From NCBI GenBank assembly GCA_963930655.1, contig OZ005621.1:18897001-18961000 (forward strand): a DNA stretch of 64,000 nucleotides, given 5' to 3'. The stretch comes from Myrica gale. Lineage: Eukaryota > Streptophyta > Magnoliopsida > Fagales > Myricaceae. Below the pieces are notes generated by a model. The model saw only the letters and a list, made by a program, of their open reading frames with translations, did no database searches and had not been told where the DNA came from. How positions within the stretch are numbered: the stretch's first letter is position 1; each line of letters starts with the position of its first letter. Made by a program: the position numbers and the translations under genes. Of the stretch, positions 31,481 through 43,559 are shown in pieces.

Positions 31481-32835
31481 CATAATGGTAATTACTTGTT
31501 CATAAATAGAGATATTTTATTTTTTCACTTATTTCTTCGCGTTAACATTTGATTCATTGCCCAAAAAATTAAACCAGAGAGAGAGATTTGCATTCCAATC
31601 TCGGTCGGTTACATTTTCCGGTTGACTTGTTTGTTGACGGCTCAAATCTCGGTGCTCTTATTTCAGCAAAGTTCGGCAAAACCCACCATAAACCCTTGGG
31701 CCTTGGCTGGTTCGGTTTGCTTTAAATGAGCTTACAGGTAAGCATGCATTTTGAGCCAATCTATAATTCTAAGATGTCAATTTTGATTGAATTCCTATTA
31801 ATTGAGAAATTATTAGAATTGTGGGGTTTAATAACTGGAATATATAAATTATTGACCAAAATTCTATATTTAAACTGACAGGCTTGAATTTAGTCGTTGA
31901 CTAAAAATGATTTGAACTTTAAATGGATGTCTAAATTGAGTTTCCGAGGATTATGCAACTTCAGGAAAATTGAAATTTCAGGGGTTGATCTGCAAATATT
32001 ATTTTATTCAGGATATTTGGTTGAGAAGTAAACATCAGAAATTAAGAATGCTAGATTAAGTAGGAATTTTCACATGAGACTCTAATTAAGTTTTGCATAA
32101 TCTTTGTGCTAAAATCAAAAACTTTATTTTAGGTTGAATACCTTAATGCATTACAAGTTCTCGGGAGAGATCATAGCTTAGTTTTAGCTTGATTTTTAGG
32201 ACGAGAATGTTCATTGTTTATGCAAGTTTGTTTTAGTATTTCCTTTAAGCAAGCAAACAAAAGCATGATGATGAGTATACATGCAATGTCACGGAAGTTT
32301 ATGGTATGAGTAATCATTACTTGTTAGTATAAGATGTATTTTTGTGTGATGATATTATTGGTATATAATGATATATTATGAAGTTGATGTATGGCACATT
32401 ACTGTTTACCCTTTTTTCTTTCCTTATAATACTGGGGAGCAAGTCTAATTAAAAAGCTTTGCTCAAGGTTAGGAGTATTTGCTTATAAATTAAATAAGAT
32501 TGATGATGTACATTAATTTCATATTTGCTTAGTTTAGTGGTTTAAATTATAATGAGATTTTAATTTTCATATTTGGAAGTTTTTTTTATTATTATGAGGT
32601 ACTTTTTTAAAAAAAAAAATCTAGGCCCACATATTCATTAAAGAGATTGTGAAAGTCACTGCCCTAGTCCTTGTTTGGATATGGCAGGATACACGAGTCT
32701 CTTGATGCTTTTACTAGATGGAAAGCTTAAATAATTAGATCAGTTCCAGCACTCCCAGCACTCCCAGCAACCATGCTTAAAATCTCCTTTAGTGCACTTG
32801 ATAAGTGAAAATTTTGTCCTTATGTGATCATTATC
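31481..32835. other. AT-rich non-coding stretch up to the duplication edge
   Basis: No recognisable coding sequence. A short direct repeat 'AGCACTCCC' occurs at 32,748-32,766 near the boundary of the second duplicated block. Confidence 0.35.
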
Positions 32836-35780
32836 TTCGAACTTTAGAATGTCATTCAATCCTGCCAGATTAGAATTCTGAGCCAAACCTGCTCGCCGAT
32901 CATCTAGGTGTTTTGGCTCGACGATCATCTAGGATCACCGGCATGCCCGGGTTGGGTAGAACCAAATTCAATGAAAATGTTTGTCTTTGGATGAGCAGGC
33001 ACTTTAAGCCTGTCACTAATGCAATCTTGGGGAAAATTTTGGGGAAAACATATAATTGTGCGCTTCACCTCAATGTAGTCTACCCTAGTCCTAGCTAGTT
33101 ATTCGTGATCTTGTTCTATGAGTGATCACTTTTTTGCATCAGTGTCCAGGCTTCTAGATATGCTTACATAGTCAAAGAATATTTTCTCAAAAAATTTGAA
33201 GTGATAGGACTTATGATACAGGATCCAGGCAAAATACAAATATATGCTTATAGATGTTGGTATGGAGTCTCTCCCTCTACCAGGATCCAAAATGGATATG
33301 TTAAAGAAAAGGAAGAGCTGAAACTACCCAATATCAGTTCCTCTAGTAATAAATCTAAATCATCTGCAACGAGTAAATGAAAGATATTGATAGGGCTGGG
33401 TAACGATATTGCCGGTAGCAAAGAGCAGCAGAGAGAGCCTCTCTGCTATCCACTACCACTAAGCTTGAAGCCTCTCCGCTACTGCATTACCAGAGGCGGT
33501 ATTCATGTAATTGGCATATGACACCTCTGGTAACTTGTTGTCGCCAGAATGGAGTCAATGGACCAATTTTTGGGTCCATTCTGCTACCTTTTTGGGTGAC
33601 CGAAATGAACCTAATTCCAAGAACAACTGTGATGAGAGAGAATACAAATAGTGAAGACAATGACACAAGAGAAGAGAGCTGAGACGGAAAGAAGAAATTT
33701 TCATGAAGGGGGGCTTGCTCATGTAGAGTAAAATTAAAATTATTATTAAAAAAGTACAAAAAAATAAGAAAAACTTGTGGAATCTGAAATTCCGTGAATT
33801 GGGATTTTCAGTTCCGGTTCTGTGAAACCACGAAACCAGCTATGGTTCTTGTCCCAGAAGCTGGCAAACTCAGCTATGTGGTTCCTGGAACTAACCGCCG
33901 GTTTGTTTTCACAGGCCTAGATATTGTTTCTAGGGCTATGTCTTCTGCTGTTTTCAGTAGGTATATATCATCTGCAAAGAGTAAAAGGAATATCATTTCA
34001 ATCCTTCCAACCAGAGGGAGATATTTCTTGATGCTTTTAATTGAGCAGGCATCTGCTTTCAGTCACAAAAGTGAGTGGAAGAGTATTTGGTTGGATGAGT
34101 GATTTAAAAAGGTTAAGTATGAGTTTGACTTCAAAAAATCACAAAAATGGGAAAAAGAGTTTGGTGATCTTCCAAAATCAAACTCTTCAAATCACGGTTA
34201 GGCTCAACTATCTCAGGCGGTCTTAGTCAATATGCTTTTTATTAACAGTGGAGAAAAATGGGGTATATAGCTAGAAAGACTAAGGAAGAACCAACTTTGG
34301 ATGATCGCACATAAGATAAGTAGGACAGAGCATTCTACTGTCTTGATTATTACATTTGATGCAACTAGAAATCAAGAGTGTCATTCCCATGCACAACTGA
34401 AGAGATTTGAAATGAATTTGCCAGGACATATTCAAAAACTGGGAGTAGCACATAGTAGTATTTGAGTTAAAATGTCAGGTTCACAAGACGACACAATTTT
34501 ATTGGGATGGGTGTATTCTAGTTTCCAGCAAGCTTAATTTAAAAAATGGTCAAGTTCATTTCTTTGAGTGGTATTTGCTTAGTCCAAAATGAATTCGAAA
34601 AGGGGTTATATGTCATTCTCAACACTTTATTCAAACATGATTCAGTCATAAGTGTACGGATACAAATTTGAAATGCTCGGCATCCACGATTTGTTTCTTT
34701 AAATCTGATGGCCAGATATGCGACACATCGGTTTAAGGAAATTGAGCCTGCACGCTGCTCGGCTCGGCCTTGCTCGGGCACGAGTTGACTCAGTTGGCTA
34801 AACTTTTTATTTTTATTTTTATTTTGGCTTGAACCTGTGAACCCCTTTATCCCTGTCTTATTTCTCATTTTTGTCCCCTTGCAGGCCCCTTGCACCCTCT
34901 CTTTGTAGTTGCTCCTCTCAAGCGTGCCAGACAGACCTCCTCTTGCTGGACAGAACCTCGAATCCAATTATTAATTTTTGCTAGTATTGAACTTCCTTTC
35001 CAGATTAAGTCTTTTCTTTCAGTTTTATTGTTTTATATCTTCAAAATCGTTAATCAAGACCTTCAACAAGTCTCTACCAACTAAAAGTGGGGATATTTAT
35101 TTGCTACAGATTTTCATAACAGAATTATGTGTCTTTTTTTGTTCGATTTTGTTTCTGCAGTATCACATGCAATTCATACAGGGAGATTGTTGCTATCTAT
35201 GTAATATATCAAGTGCAACAACTAATATCTACCATATTATTACGACAGGTTACAAAGTGTTGCGTACTTGAAGATCAGAGGTTGAGAAGAATTCAGAATT
35301 TACCATTCTGCATGATTAAACATTCCAACATTTAAAATGTGATGAAGTTTTGGAGGTATGCAGTTTGCCAGAGTTAAGCAGGCCAATTCTATTGATTTCT
35401 TTCCTGCATTTAATTATTCAGAATTTGCACCTAGACGTAGAACATCTTAGCTATGTTCCATTAGAACAAGGAGCTGTGTTGTAACATATTGGGATTGACA
35501 TTTCTTTCACTGTATATTCTTGTACGTTCTAATTTTAGGAATTCTTTTTTTTTATTTTGTTAAAATGCTAAACTTGAATGTGTTTACCTGCTTTAGGAAC
35601 AAAGAAATAGCCAATATCTTAGACTCGTATTGCTCTTGAACTCGCACAAACCGCCTTGTGTTCACAATCTACACGATCGGGTACATACCATGCTTAAAAA
35701 ACTAGATAGTACGTGTAAATACTTTGGTAGCAATATCGTGTCTTTTATTAACTAGAGCTATTGAATTTAAGCAGGTTGAT
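32836..35780. other. Unassigned left part of duplicated block (copy 2)
   Basis: Same content as 1-2,940. The frame 33,794-34,102 extends the copy 1 frame at its N-terminus because a five-base difference near 33,804 removes a break. I do not recognise a product. Confidence 0.35.
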
Positions 35781-35782
35781 AA

Positions 35783-35932
35783 ATGATGGAGATGCAAGGC
35801 ATTAACCCAAATATAGATAGACGAGGGTCTAGTAGTACCTCAAACTCGGACGGTTCGTCAATTTCTTTAGTTTCTTTGTTGACGAATTCAAATAGATTCC
35901 ATTTGTTTTATTTATATGGTTGGACTGTGCAG
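35783..35932 (+). other. Possible 5' exon and 80-nt intron of the FAR1-type gene
   Basis: From ATG at 35,783 a frame runs 23 codons plus one base to 35,852. A GT at 35,853 and a pyrimidine-containing TGTGCAG ending at 35,932 would join it in frame with the main ORF at 35,933. The predicted exon is Ser/Gly/Asp-rich. The same sites exist in copy 1 (exon from 2,951). Splicing is inferred. Confidence 0.45.
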
Positions 35933-38055
35933 GTGAAATGGTTCGGGCAGATAATGGGGAGGCTGTAAATATTTGGACCTTAGAGTTTAGAGATGACGAG
36001 CATGCATATGATTGGTACAACCGTTACGCAATTAGTGCTGGATTTAGCATCCGTAGGCATGCCGGATATAAGAATAAAGAAAAAGGGTATTATACAAGCA
36101 GATCGTTCGTGTGTAGTAAAGAAGGGTTGAGAAAAGAGAAAGAACAAGATATGCCGGCAAAGAAGGAACGACGGAATACCAGATGTGGGTGTCTTGCTAG
36201 TTTCACCATTCAGCGGCAGTCAAATGGGAAGTATTGCACATTTGATTGGTGCGCACAACATAACCACGAATTGGCTACACCAACGAAAGCGCACTTGCTT
36301 CGTTCACGTAGACATATCAACAAATTACAGCATCATGAGTGTGACAATGCAGACATAGCAAACACCCCCCCGAAGCTAGCAAATGATTTGAGGGCAGCCC
36401 AAGTTGGGGGTAAAGAGCTTTTAAAAATGGACTTGAAACACCATCTGTGCAATAGAAGAAGTAAATCCATGGGGGTTGGAGTAGCCTGTGCACTTCTTAA
36501 TTGGTTTGGTGATCCGCATAGGAATTCACAATTCTTCTACAGAGTTATGTTGGACGATGATGAGCAAATTAGTAACGTATTTTGGTGTGATCACAACATG
36601 CAGAATGACTATGCACTTTTTGGGGACTTTGTGCTATTTGATACCACATATATGACAAATAGTGAGCACAAACCATTGGGAGCATTTTTGGGAGTGAATA
36701 ATCACCGGGAACTAGTAGTATTCGGGGCATGTATGTTGTTTGATGAGACAACACAATCATTCAAGTGGTTGTTTGAGACTTTCGTTGAGTGTATGGAAGG
36801 GAAGACACCCCAATCTTTTTTTACTGATCAAGATACTGGAATGCTTACCGCAATTCCTATTGCCTTACCAGACACACATCATTTTCTTTGTGCATGGCAT
36901 ATTAACCAGTATGCAGTGAAGAATTTTGGTCCGTTGTTTGGCAATAGAGACTTCAAAAAAGATTGGAATAAGCTTCTATTTGATAGTGATGTAGATGATT
37001 TTGATCTTGTTTGGTTTAAGATGATTGATGATTATGATCTCCATGACAATGAGTGGTTGCAACACATATATGAGAAGCGCGAGAAGTGGGCCCCAACATA
37101 CGTACACAGTGTTTTCTGCGCAGGCAAGAGGACGAGGCAATTAAGTACAAATTTTAACACGACATTGCGTAGGTACTTGAAGACAACAATGAATATGAGT
37201 CAGTTTCTTCAACACTTCAAACAGGCAATCATTGACATGCGGCATAAGGAGCTTAGAATGAATTTTGATATGCAAGACAAATTACCCATTCTAAGGTTTA
37301 AGGACCCACTTTGTATTCATGCATCGGAAGTCTACACCCCAAATATTTTGAATCTTTTTGTGGAACAGACGGAGGAAAGTTATTGGATTGCACTTGATTG
37401 TCAGAAGGAGAGTGCTGGATCCGAAGAGGTCAAGGTACATGTTTGCAGCCACGACCCAACCCACAACTGTGAGACAGCCAAGCGGCATGTGATCACCACT
37501 ATAAATGAGTTTCATCAATGCAGTTGCCAATACTTCAACTTTGTTGGTATCATCTGCAGCCACATAATATGGCTGCTAAAACGAAAGAATCCTTGCTTCT
37601 TTATCCCAGAAAAGTATATTTTAAGGCGGTGGACAAGAAAGCCAATGATGATAGCTACTCCAAAGTCTACATCAAACGTAAGGCTTGATTCGAATTCGGA
37701 GAGGGCAATCAACTGCAAAAAATATATGGACCTCTATGCTTCCACTATTATGAAATATGGGGATGCACCAGAAGCATGGGATGTCCTCCAGCGTCATTAT
37801 GTCGCACTGGTGGAGCGGCTGATGCTCCTAGAGCAGATGGAGCCGTGTGAGATTGGTGAAGCGGCTGATGCTCTAGTGACGATTACTAAACAAGAGCCGA
37901 AACATCAAAGCAACAAGCAGGTGAAGAGAATGCTTGAACAAAGTAAAAAGTCATTGGGTGGTCTCAAGAGTGGTTGTGCTACATCGTCCCAACCAGTAGC
38001 TCGTCACTTGCAGTTAGAGGATGAGCCAGACGTAATTCTCCAACTTTATGCTTAG
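35920..38055 (+). CDS. FAR1/FHY3-related MULE transposase, intact 711-codon ORF
   Basis: The ORF encodes a FAR1-type protein. The N-terminal FAR1 DNA-binding region (about residues 17-115) is rich in Cys/His (RCGCLASF, WCAQHNHEL). The MULE transposase domain (about 238-335) has catalytic-type Asp residues at 241 (LFDTTY) and 303 (TDQD) and the HFLCAWH motif. A SWIM zinc finger follows (C534, C536, C546, H548), then a charged C-terminal tail. FAR1 family proteins are either transposases or domesticated transcription factors; this one lies in a repeat with a broken sister copy, which favours a transposon gene. An in-frame upstream exon is possible: ATG at 35,783, splice after 35,852, intron 35,853-35,932 with GT...CAG. 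That would add about 24 residues and replace the first four. No terminal inverted repeats were located. Confidence 0.9.
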   Translation: MDCAGEMVRADNGEAVNIWTLEFRDDEHAYDWYNRYAISAGFSIRRHAGYKNKEKGYYTSRSFVCSKEGLRKEKEQDMPAKKERRNTRCGCLASFTIQRQSNGKYCTFDWCAQHNHELATPTKAHLLRSRRHINKLQHHECDNADIANTPPKLANDLRAAQVGGKELLKMDLKHHLCNRRSKSMGVGVACALLNWFGDPHRNSQFFYRVMLDDDEQISNVFWCDHNMQNDYALFGDFVLFDTTYMTNSEHKPLGAFLGVNNHRELVVFGACMLFDETTQSFKWLFETFVECMEGKTPQSFFTDQDTGMLTAIPIALPDTHHFLCAWHINQYAVKNFGPLFGNRDFKKDWNKLLFDSDVDDFDLVWFKMIDDYDLHDNEWLQHIYEKREKWAPTYVHSVFCAGKRTRQLSTNFNTTLRRYLKTTMNMSQFLQHFKQAIIDMRHKELRMNFDMQDKLPILRFKDPLCIHASEVYTPNILNLFVEQTEESYWIALDCQKESAGSEEVKVHVCSHDPTHNCETAKRHVITTINEFHQCSCQYFNFVGIICSHIIWLLKRKNPCFFIPEKYILRRWTRKPMMIATPKSTSNVRLDSNSERAINCKKYMDLYASTIMKYGDAPEAWDVLQRHYVALVERLMLLEQMEPCEIGEAADALVTITKQEPKHQSNKQVKRMLEQSKKSLGGLKSGCATSSQPVARHLQLEDEPDVILQLYA

Positions 38056-39889
38056 TTTCCATTTGATATAACCATTTCATAAAAGTTTTTTTGTTTTTTT
38101 TTTGTTTTTAAATTCTTTCCCAGGTTTTAAACGAGGATTAACAACATTTGCAATGTGGACGGTTTGGAAGCCTCGACAGCTTCAAAGATTGGCAGATGTA
38201 TGAGGTTCATTGTTTGGGATGTATTTGGTTTTTTTTAATGTTTTGTGGTGTTGGATTGTATGCAGGTAGTTTGGACTTTTTATTATTATTATTTTGGTTG
38301 GTTAATGGAACTTTGTTGTTAGTATATGTTGTGACTTTTTATTTATTTATTTTTCAGGAGTTTTGGCTGTAACAATGGTAGTCCTATGCACGAAGGAGAT
38401 CCGAATTTGAGGATGTTGTTATGGCATAATGGACATATTATTATAGATTTGTGGATTTATGTGGATGATGGGGATGTTATTATGGATTTGTGGATGGCTT
38501 TGTGGCATGTGGTTATGGCTTTTTTTATGCTTGATCCGAATTTGAAGTGATTATCATGTTATCTTTCATGCATATTTCATCCATCCTACTACTTCGCAAC
38601 ATGGTACTTGTGCGGCACATGGAACTAGTTTATTTGGGATTATATTTTTGTTTCTGCTGATGTACTCGGAGCGCAAATCCTAATGAACCACCGTGCTCTT
38701 ATTCCAGTGACTTTCTCAAATCCTACCCCACACACTTCTCCAGGGGAAATTAAACAATGCCAATAAAAGCTCCAATCCCAATGACATTCACAAGCTCCAA
38801 TGGCATTGTAAACAATCGTGCCATGACAAGTCCAAATATCCATACACGGCAGTGGGAAAAACAGGGTACTTGTGACACATTCTCGTCCATGGGAAATCAA
38901 AGTTTCATACATAGGGGCATAAGTACACATTTTCTACATTGGTCATAAATGGAAACAGGGCGTCAATTTATTAAAGGGACATCGGAGCCGAGACTCTACA
39001 ATATTTATCAACGAAGACAAAACCAATAATTTAGTTTATTTGCCGTCTGAATAGACTTCACTTTCTTTGCCATCATTGGTAAAACCTCCATTCCACGGGC
39101 GCAAGTATGGGCATCGAACCATGACATTGGAGCACTTTACGATGCCATATGAGTATACACTTCGGTTAGATATCAGCGCTGTTTTTTGAAATCTGCAGCA
39201 AACAAAATTATTTTCTATCTTATTATGGTATAAAAAAAGGGGTGTAAATGGCTAAATCCCAATACGATTTGCCCATTCATATGAGGTACAAAAAAAGGAG
39301 TCTACATGCCGACAACATATCATAATAAGCTCGGTCAACTACTCTGCAGGTTCTAATTGATTTCGACCATTCAAAAGCTCTGCTAGCTGTTGCTACCTCT
39401 AACCTGCTGAATATATGTGAGAAATCTTTAGATGTCCACGACAAAGCACTCACCCGAAATAGGAAACTGAAAAAAAAAAACTTGAAAATTGAAAGACTCA
39501 AGAAGATCCTATAGACAAATGAACTGATTGTGACTTAAAAATAACAAAAAAAAAGAGAACCGTATTCATGACCTTCGTATTAAGATTATGTGGAGGTAAA
39601 CACGCAGGTAAGCACAACTGATAGGAGATCATGCTTCATGAAGCAGAACAATAACGAAAGTATCTCTAGGTGCCAAACTCAATGTCTACAAACTTCTTGC
39701 AATGAAAAAAGACTCCTTGATCCAAGAACCATTTCTATCTTTCAGGAAATAAAAAGGACCACACATTTGGCCTATGCAAACGATTGGCATGTGACATGAC
39801 TTAATGTGGAAGTGACTGTGACATGGCTTAATGTGGAAGATGTTGCTAACATAAGTCTTACACATAAACGGAGAAGTATTCTTCGGAAT
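38056..39889. other. 3' flank of intact transposase gene
   Basis: Counterpart of 4,946-6,780. No coding sequence was recognised. It contains T-rich tracts, imperfect 'TTATGGATTTGTGG' repeats and an A-run near 39,470. Confidence 0.35.
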
Positions 39890-40370
39890 TCAAGTTATCT
39901 TAGTTTGTCGTCTTTTCACCGGAGACTGGGCAGTATTTTGTAGTTTGTTAACTCCAGACTGGACCTGAGATAAAGACTCAATGACTTGGTATGGATTACT
40001 TGCAAAGGCTAGGGTCAATGCAAATCGTGGTTTACCTATTTGGCTTACTAGGGCTAAAGAAGACTGAGGTTTGACTTTGGCCATAGAAGATGATTTAGGT
40101 ATTTCCCGTAAGACATGGAAGCTATTAAAATTGTTTACAGCGGAACTAGAGGTTCGTAAGTGACTATATGACATGGCCTAAGGACAACTTTGGATTTTGT
40201 GGAGTTGATTTAGCAGGTTCTTTTCCTTTGGGTTTAGGTGCCATGAGATTCCTGTAAGAATTCATAGGTGAGGAAATCAGGGATACTATTCTGGCTTCCT
40301 TTAAAATATTCAATATCAAAATCAAAGATACTTAATATAGCCTGTCATCGGCCAAAAACTTGTTTTTTTA
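39890..40370 (-). pseudogene. Endogenous pararetrovirus fragment (copy 2)
   Basis: Duplicate of 6,780-7,262, with the same match to the second-ORF start of the viral array on the minus strand. The frame 40,174-39,890 (94 codons) is longer than in copy 1 but still only a fragment. Confidence 0.72.
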
Positions 40371-40374
40371 AGCA

Positions 40375-40735
40375 AAAGCACTACTGACAACCAGATAGTC
40401 TGAACCAACAACAAAAGCATAAACAAAATTCAAACTAAGAAAACCAAAAAAATCAGCAGCAGCAGCCCACTTAGCCATGAGGTGAGCAAGGCAATTACGG
40501 CGACGAGGTATCCAACCAAGTGAATGTGCAACATGAGAATCAAAGAAATTCCGAATAGACACCATCCAATCTTCAGCTTGCCAACTAATCCAAGCAGCTT
40601 GGTCAAAAACATCCTGGACCAGAACTACAATCACTCTCAGAGATAAACTGAGCAGGGGGCTAGGAAGACACAATCCGGACAGCAGCAAACAAGGCAGCTG
40701 TTTCTCCAAGCAGGGGATCTTGGAGAAGGATACGC
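40375..40735 (-). mobile_element. LINE RNase H relic (copy 2)
   Basis: Duplicate of 7,265-7,630. The frame 40,709-40,368 keeps 'IPRRRNCLAHLMAKWA'. A small deletion relative to copy 1 lies just after the A-run (near 40,383). Confidence 0.6.
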
Positions 40736-40754
40736 TTAGTGTAATTTACTAGTA

Positions 40755-40865
40755 ATATTTCAAGCTAATTTCAAGATTAAACAAGAAATTTTTAGTCAGA
40801 ATTGATTTCAAAAGTGCGAAATTTGTCAGCAACATCTTCCATTGAGCTATGTCACAGTCAAAATG
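40755..40865 (+). pseudogene. Short pararetrovirus RNase H fragment (copy 2)
   Basis: Duplicate of 7,640-7,775, plus-strand orientation, opposite to the neighbouring viral fragment. Confidence 0.55.
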
Positions 40866-41674
40866 AATCAATTTTCCCATTTTACATACCATATATGACT
40901 TCACCGCTAAAAGCGAGACAGAAATATCGAGAACAATCCATATATAGATTGTATTTCCTCTAAGAAGTACCGTACTTATGTTATTTTCTGCATTCCGTGT
41001 TTTACACATGAATTTGAATAAAAGCCGAATAACAGTAGACTGTCCAAAGCAGTTAAACCACTCATGCAAGACAATGACTTGCATGAGCAAAACTGTTTAA
41101 TTTCAGGACTTTTCCAAAAAAGGATGTTATTTATAATTGTGGAGGGCTTGTCACTTGTGTTGTCAGAGATCATTTCTTTGGAATCTCAATCTTATTTGAT
41201 TGCACCAACGGAATCCGTTGGCACAAAACAAAAGCAAACCAACAAAAGTTCTCACTTCGGTGGACATAGAGAACTCTTTTTCTCCGTTAGCGAATTCAGT
41301 CGAAGAGGAGTTGGAAAGCTTGCCTCTGTTATCCAAAGCATGTAGCATCCATAGAGCTCCTGAGCTACTATGTCATGGCAATAAAAAGTAATATACACCT
41401 CACATAGTCAAGGAGGTACATGAAATTTTTTATTAAACAGACCAAGAAAGTATGAAGTTCTATATTCAACTTATAAAGGAGAAGGAGCAAAAGTGTGTGA
41501 TTGTTACTCAGAAACCATTCAGTTTACTAGTGATGAATTTGTCAAAATTATTCTGGTGGATGCTTCCTACATTATTGAACTCTTTTCAAAGGTCTATTGC
41601 AATGATGTGGATGACAAAAATGACGGCATATTTAATGGGGACATTTATTTAATTGAATTTTTTTTAGTTCATTT
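40866..41674. other. Unassigned stretch (copy 2)
   Basis: Counterpart of 7,776-8,590. Only short unrecognised frames. Confidence 0.3.
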
Positions 41675-41948
41675 AGTTGTGATTTAAATTTGATTAGATT
41701 AGGAGTTATTATGTTTTATTAAGTTTTGGCCCATGGACTTTTAGGGTTTGTTTAGGACATTTTGTTTTCTATTTAAGGTTTGTGAGAACCCTAATATCAT
41801 TTAAGACTGAGATTATAAAATTATTGCGGCTGCCTTTTGCATTTAAACGTGTTTTTCCCCTCTCCTTGGCTAATTTCTTCTCTTATTCCCTATTCTTTCA
41901 TGATTTCTTTATTTCAGTCCTAATTCTTCGTTATATTCCGCATCAAAT

Positions 41949-41960
41949 CGGTATCAGAGC
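41949..41960 (+). other. Chromovirus primer-binding site, first base mutated
   Basis: CGGTATCAGAGC corresponds to TGGTATCAGAGC in copy 1 (8,866-8,877). The base that would pair with the terminal A of the tRNA is changed. Confidence 0.8.
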
Positions 41961-42303
41961 TAAAATTCCTATTTCTTTTCCCGTTTCTTTTGGTTGTGCG
42001 ACACTATAAATCCACAAAAGTGCCCATTGCTGTGTTTTGGTTTCTTGGTGTTCTTCGGTGTGTGAGTTGGTCGCCAACGCCCCAGCAGCCCTCTCAGCCT
42101 TCGCCAACGTCCCCCGGAGCTCCGGCCGCCACTGTTTGACCCTTTTTCCAGTGATCCAGATGTGTCCAAAGCCGTTTCATTTTTTTTTCGTTGTGATTTT
42201 TCCAAATTTTAGCCTATTTTTGAGTTTCTACATGATTTTCAATCCACATAGGTGAAACCCACTTCATTATGCCGCCAGCAACCACCCATTTCGGTCCTTT
42301 TCA

Positions 42304-42933
42304 GTGATTCCGGCCGATATTTCTGGTTCCAGCCGATACACACCCGGTTCTGGCCGATCAACAAGATCACTGCCAAGTATAGTTTCCCCATCCCTAGGCT
42401 TGATGAAAGATGGCTCTTGGAGAATGTGTGTAGATAGTCGAGTCATCAACAAGATCACTGTCAAGTATCGTTTCCCCATCCCTAGGCTTGATGATATGTT
42501 GGACATAATGGCTGGCACCATAATCTTTTCTGAGATCGACCTTAAAAGTGGATATCATCATATTAGAGTCTGCCCAGGTGATGAGTGGAAGACTGCCTTC
42601 AAGACAAAGGTTGGTCTTTATGAGTGTTTAGTCATGTCGTTTGGTCTTTCTAATGCCCCTAGTACATTCATGCGGGTCATGACACAAGCTCTTAGGCCTT
42701 TCATGGGACAGTTCTTAGTGGTCTACTTTGATGATATCTTTATTTTTAGTAAGTCTTGTGCTCAACACTTAGATCATCTCGATCGGGTTTGTTCCACCCT
42801 CCGGAAAGAGTGTTTATATGCTAATGTGAAGACGTATTCTTTCTTTATTACTAGTGTTGTCTTCCTAGGATTCATTGTTTCCTCTGATGGAGTGTCTGTT
42901 GATCCTACGAAAAAGCAAGCAATTGTAGATTGA
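42304..42933 (+). pseudogene. Chromovirus reverse transcriptase fragment (copy 2)
   Basis: The 209-codon frame has 'LKSGYHHIR', '[11 protein letters not shown]' and the YFDD catalytic box. It ends at a TGA where the family has a Trp codon. A one-base insertion near 42,987 (absent from copy 1) shifts the following part. The same roughly 45-bp internal near-repeat as in copy 1 lies just upstream (42,359-42,491). Confidence 0.9.
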
Positions 42934-43500
42934 CCTACACCCAAATATATTCATGATGTTAGGAGTTTTCATGGTCTAGCTACCTTTCTATCGTCGATTC
43001 ATTAAGGGGTTTAGCACTATTATGGCTCCTCTCACAGAGTGTATGAAGAAAAGAGAGTTCAAGTGGTCTCTTCAAGCTATGAAAGCTTTTGCGGATGTTA
43101 AGAAGAGAATGACCGTTTAGTCATGGGCCTTCCTGATTTCTCTAAAGTGTTTGAAGTTGAGTGTGATGCATCAGGTATTGGCATAGGTGGAGTTCTTACT
43201 CAGGAGCATTACCCAATTGCCCACATTAGCGAAAAATTGAGTGATGCTAGACTATGCTACTCTACTTACGACAAAGAGTTATATGCGGTTGTGTAGGTCT
43301 TGCGCCATTGGCACTATTATTTGTTACCCCAAGAGTTTGTTATTTACTTTAACCATGAAGCTCTTCGTTACCTTAGTTCCCAGAAAAAGCTGAATAGTAG
43401 GCATGGTCGCTGGATAGAATATTTACAGGCCTATTCTTTTGTTTTCAAATATAAGAAGGGCGTTGAGAACCAAGTCGTTGATGCCTTGAGTCGTCGCATC
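42934..43500 (+). pseudogene. Chromovirus RNase H fragment
   Basis: Readable motifs are '[14 protein letters not shown]' (first Asp), 'YDKELYAVV' (Glu) followed by a TAG where Gln is usual, and 'YFNHEALRYL', where the family has Asp instead of Asn. The frame 43,300-43,779 continues with 'KKGVENQVVDALSRR' and leads into the integrase zinc-binding region. Confidence 0.85.
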
Positions 43501-43559
43501 TCCTTGTTGTCTGTTATGCACGTTAAGATCATAGGATTTGAGAGACTAAAGGAAGATTA

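Larger units (their letters stand above)
32836..43193. repeat. Segmental duplication, copy 2
   Basis: It is colinear with 1-10,103 in the same orientation, with scattered substitutions and small indels. The visible left edge equals the window start in copy 1, so the true edge may lie elsewhere. The right edge is about 43,193, where copy 1 breaks off but the chromovirus here continues. This copy holds the intact transposase gene. Confidence 0.93.
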
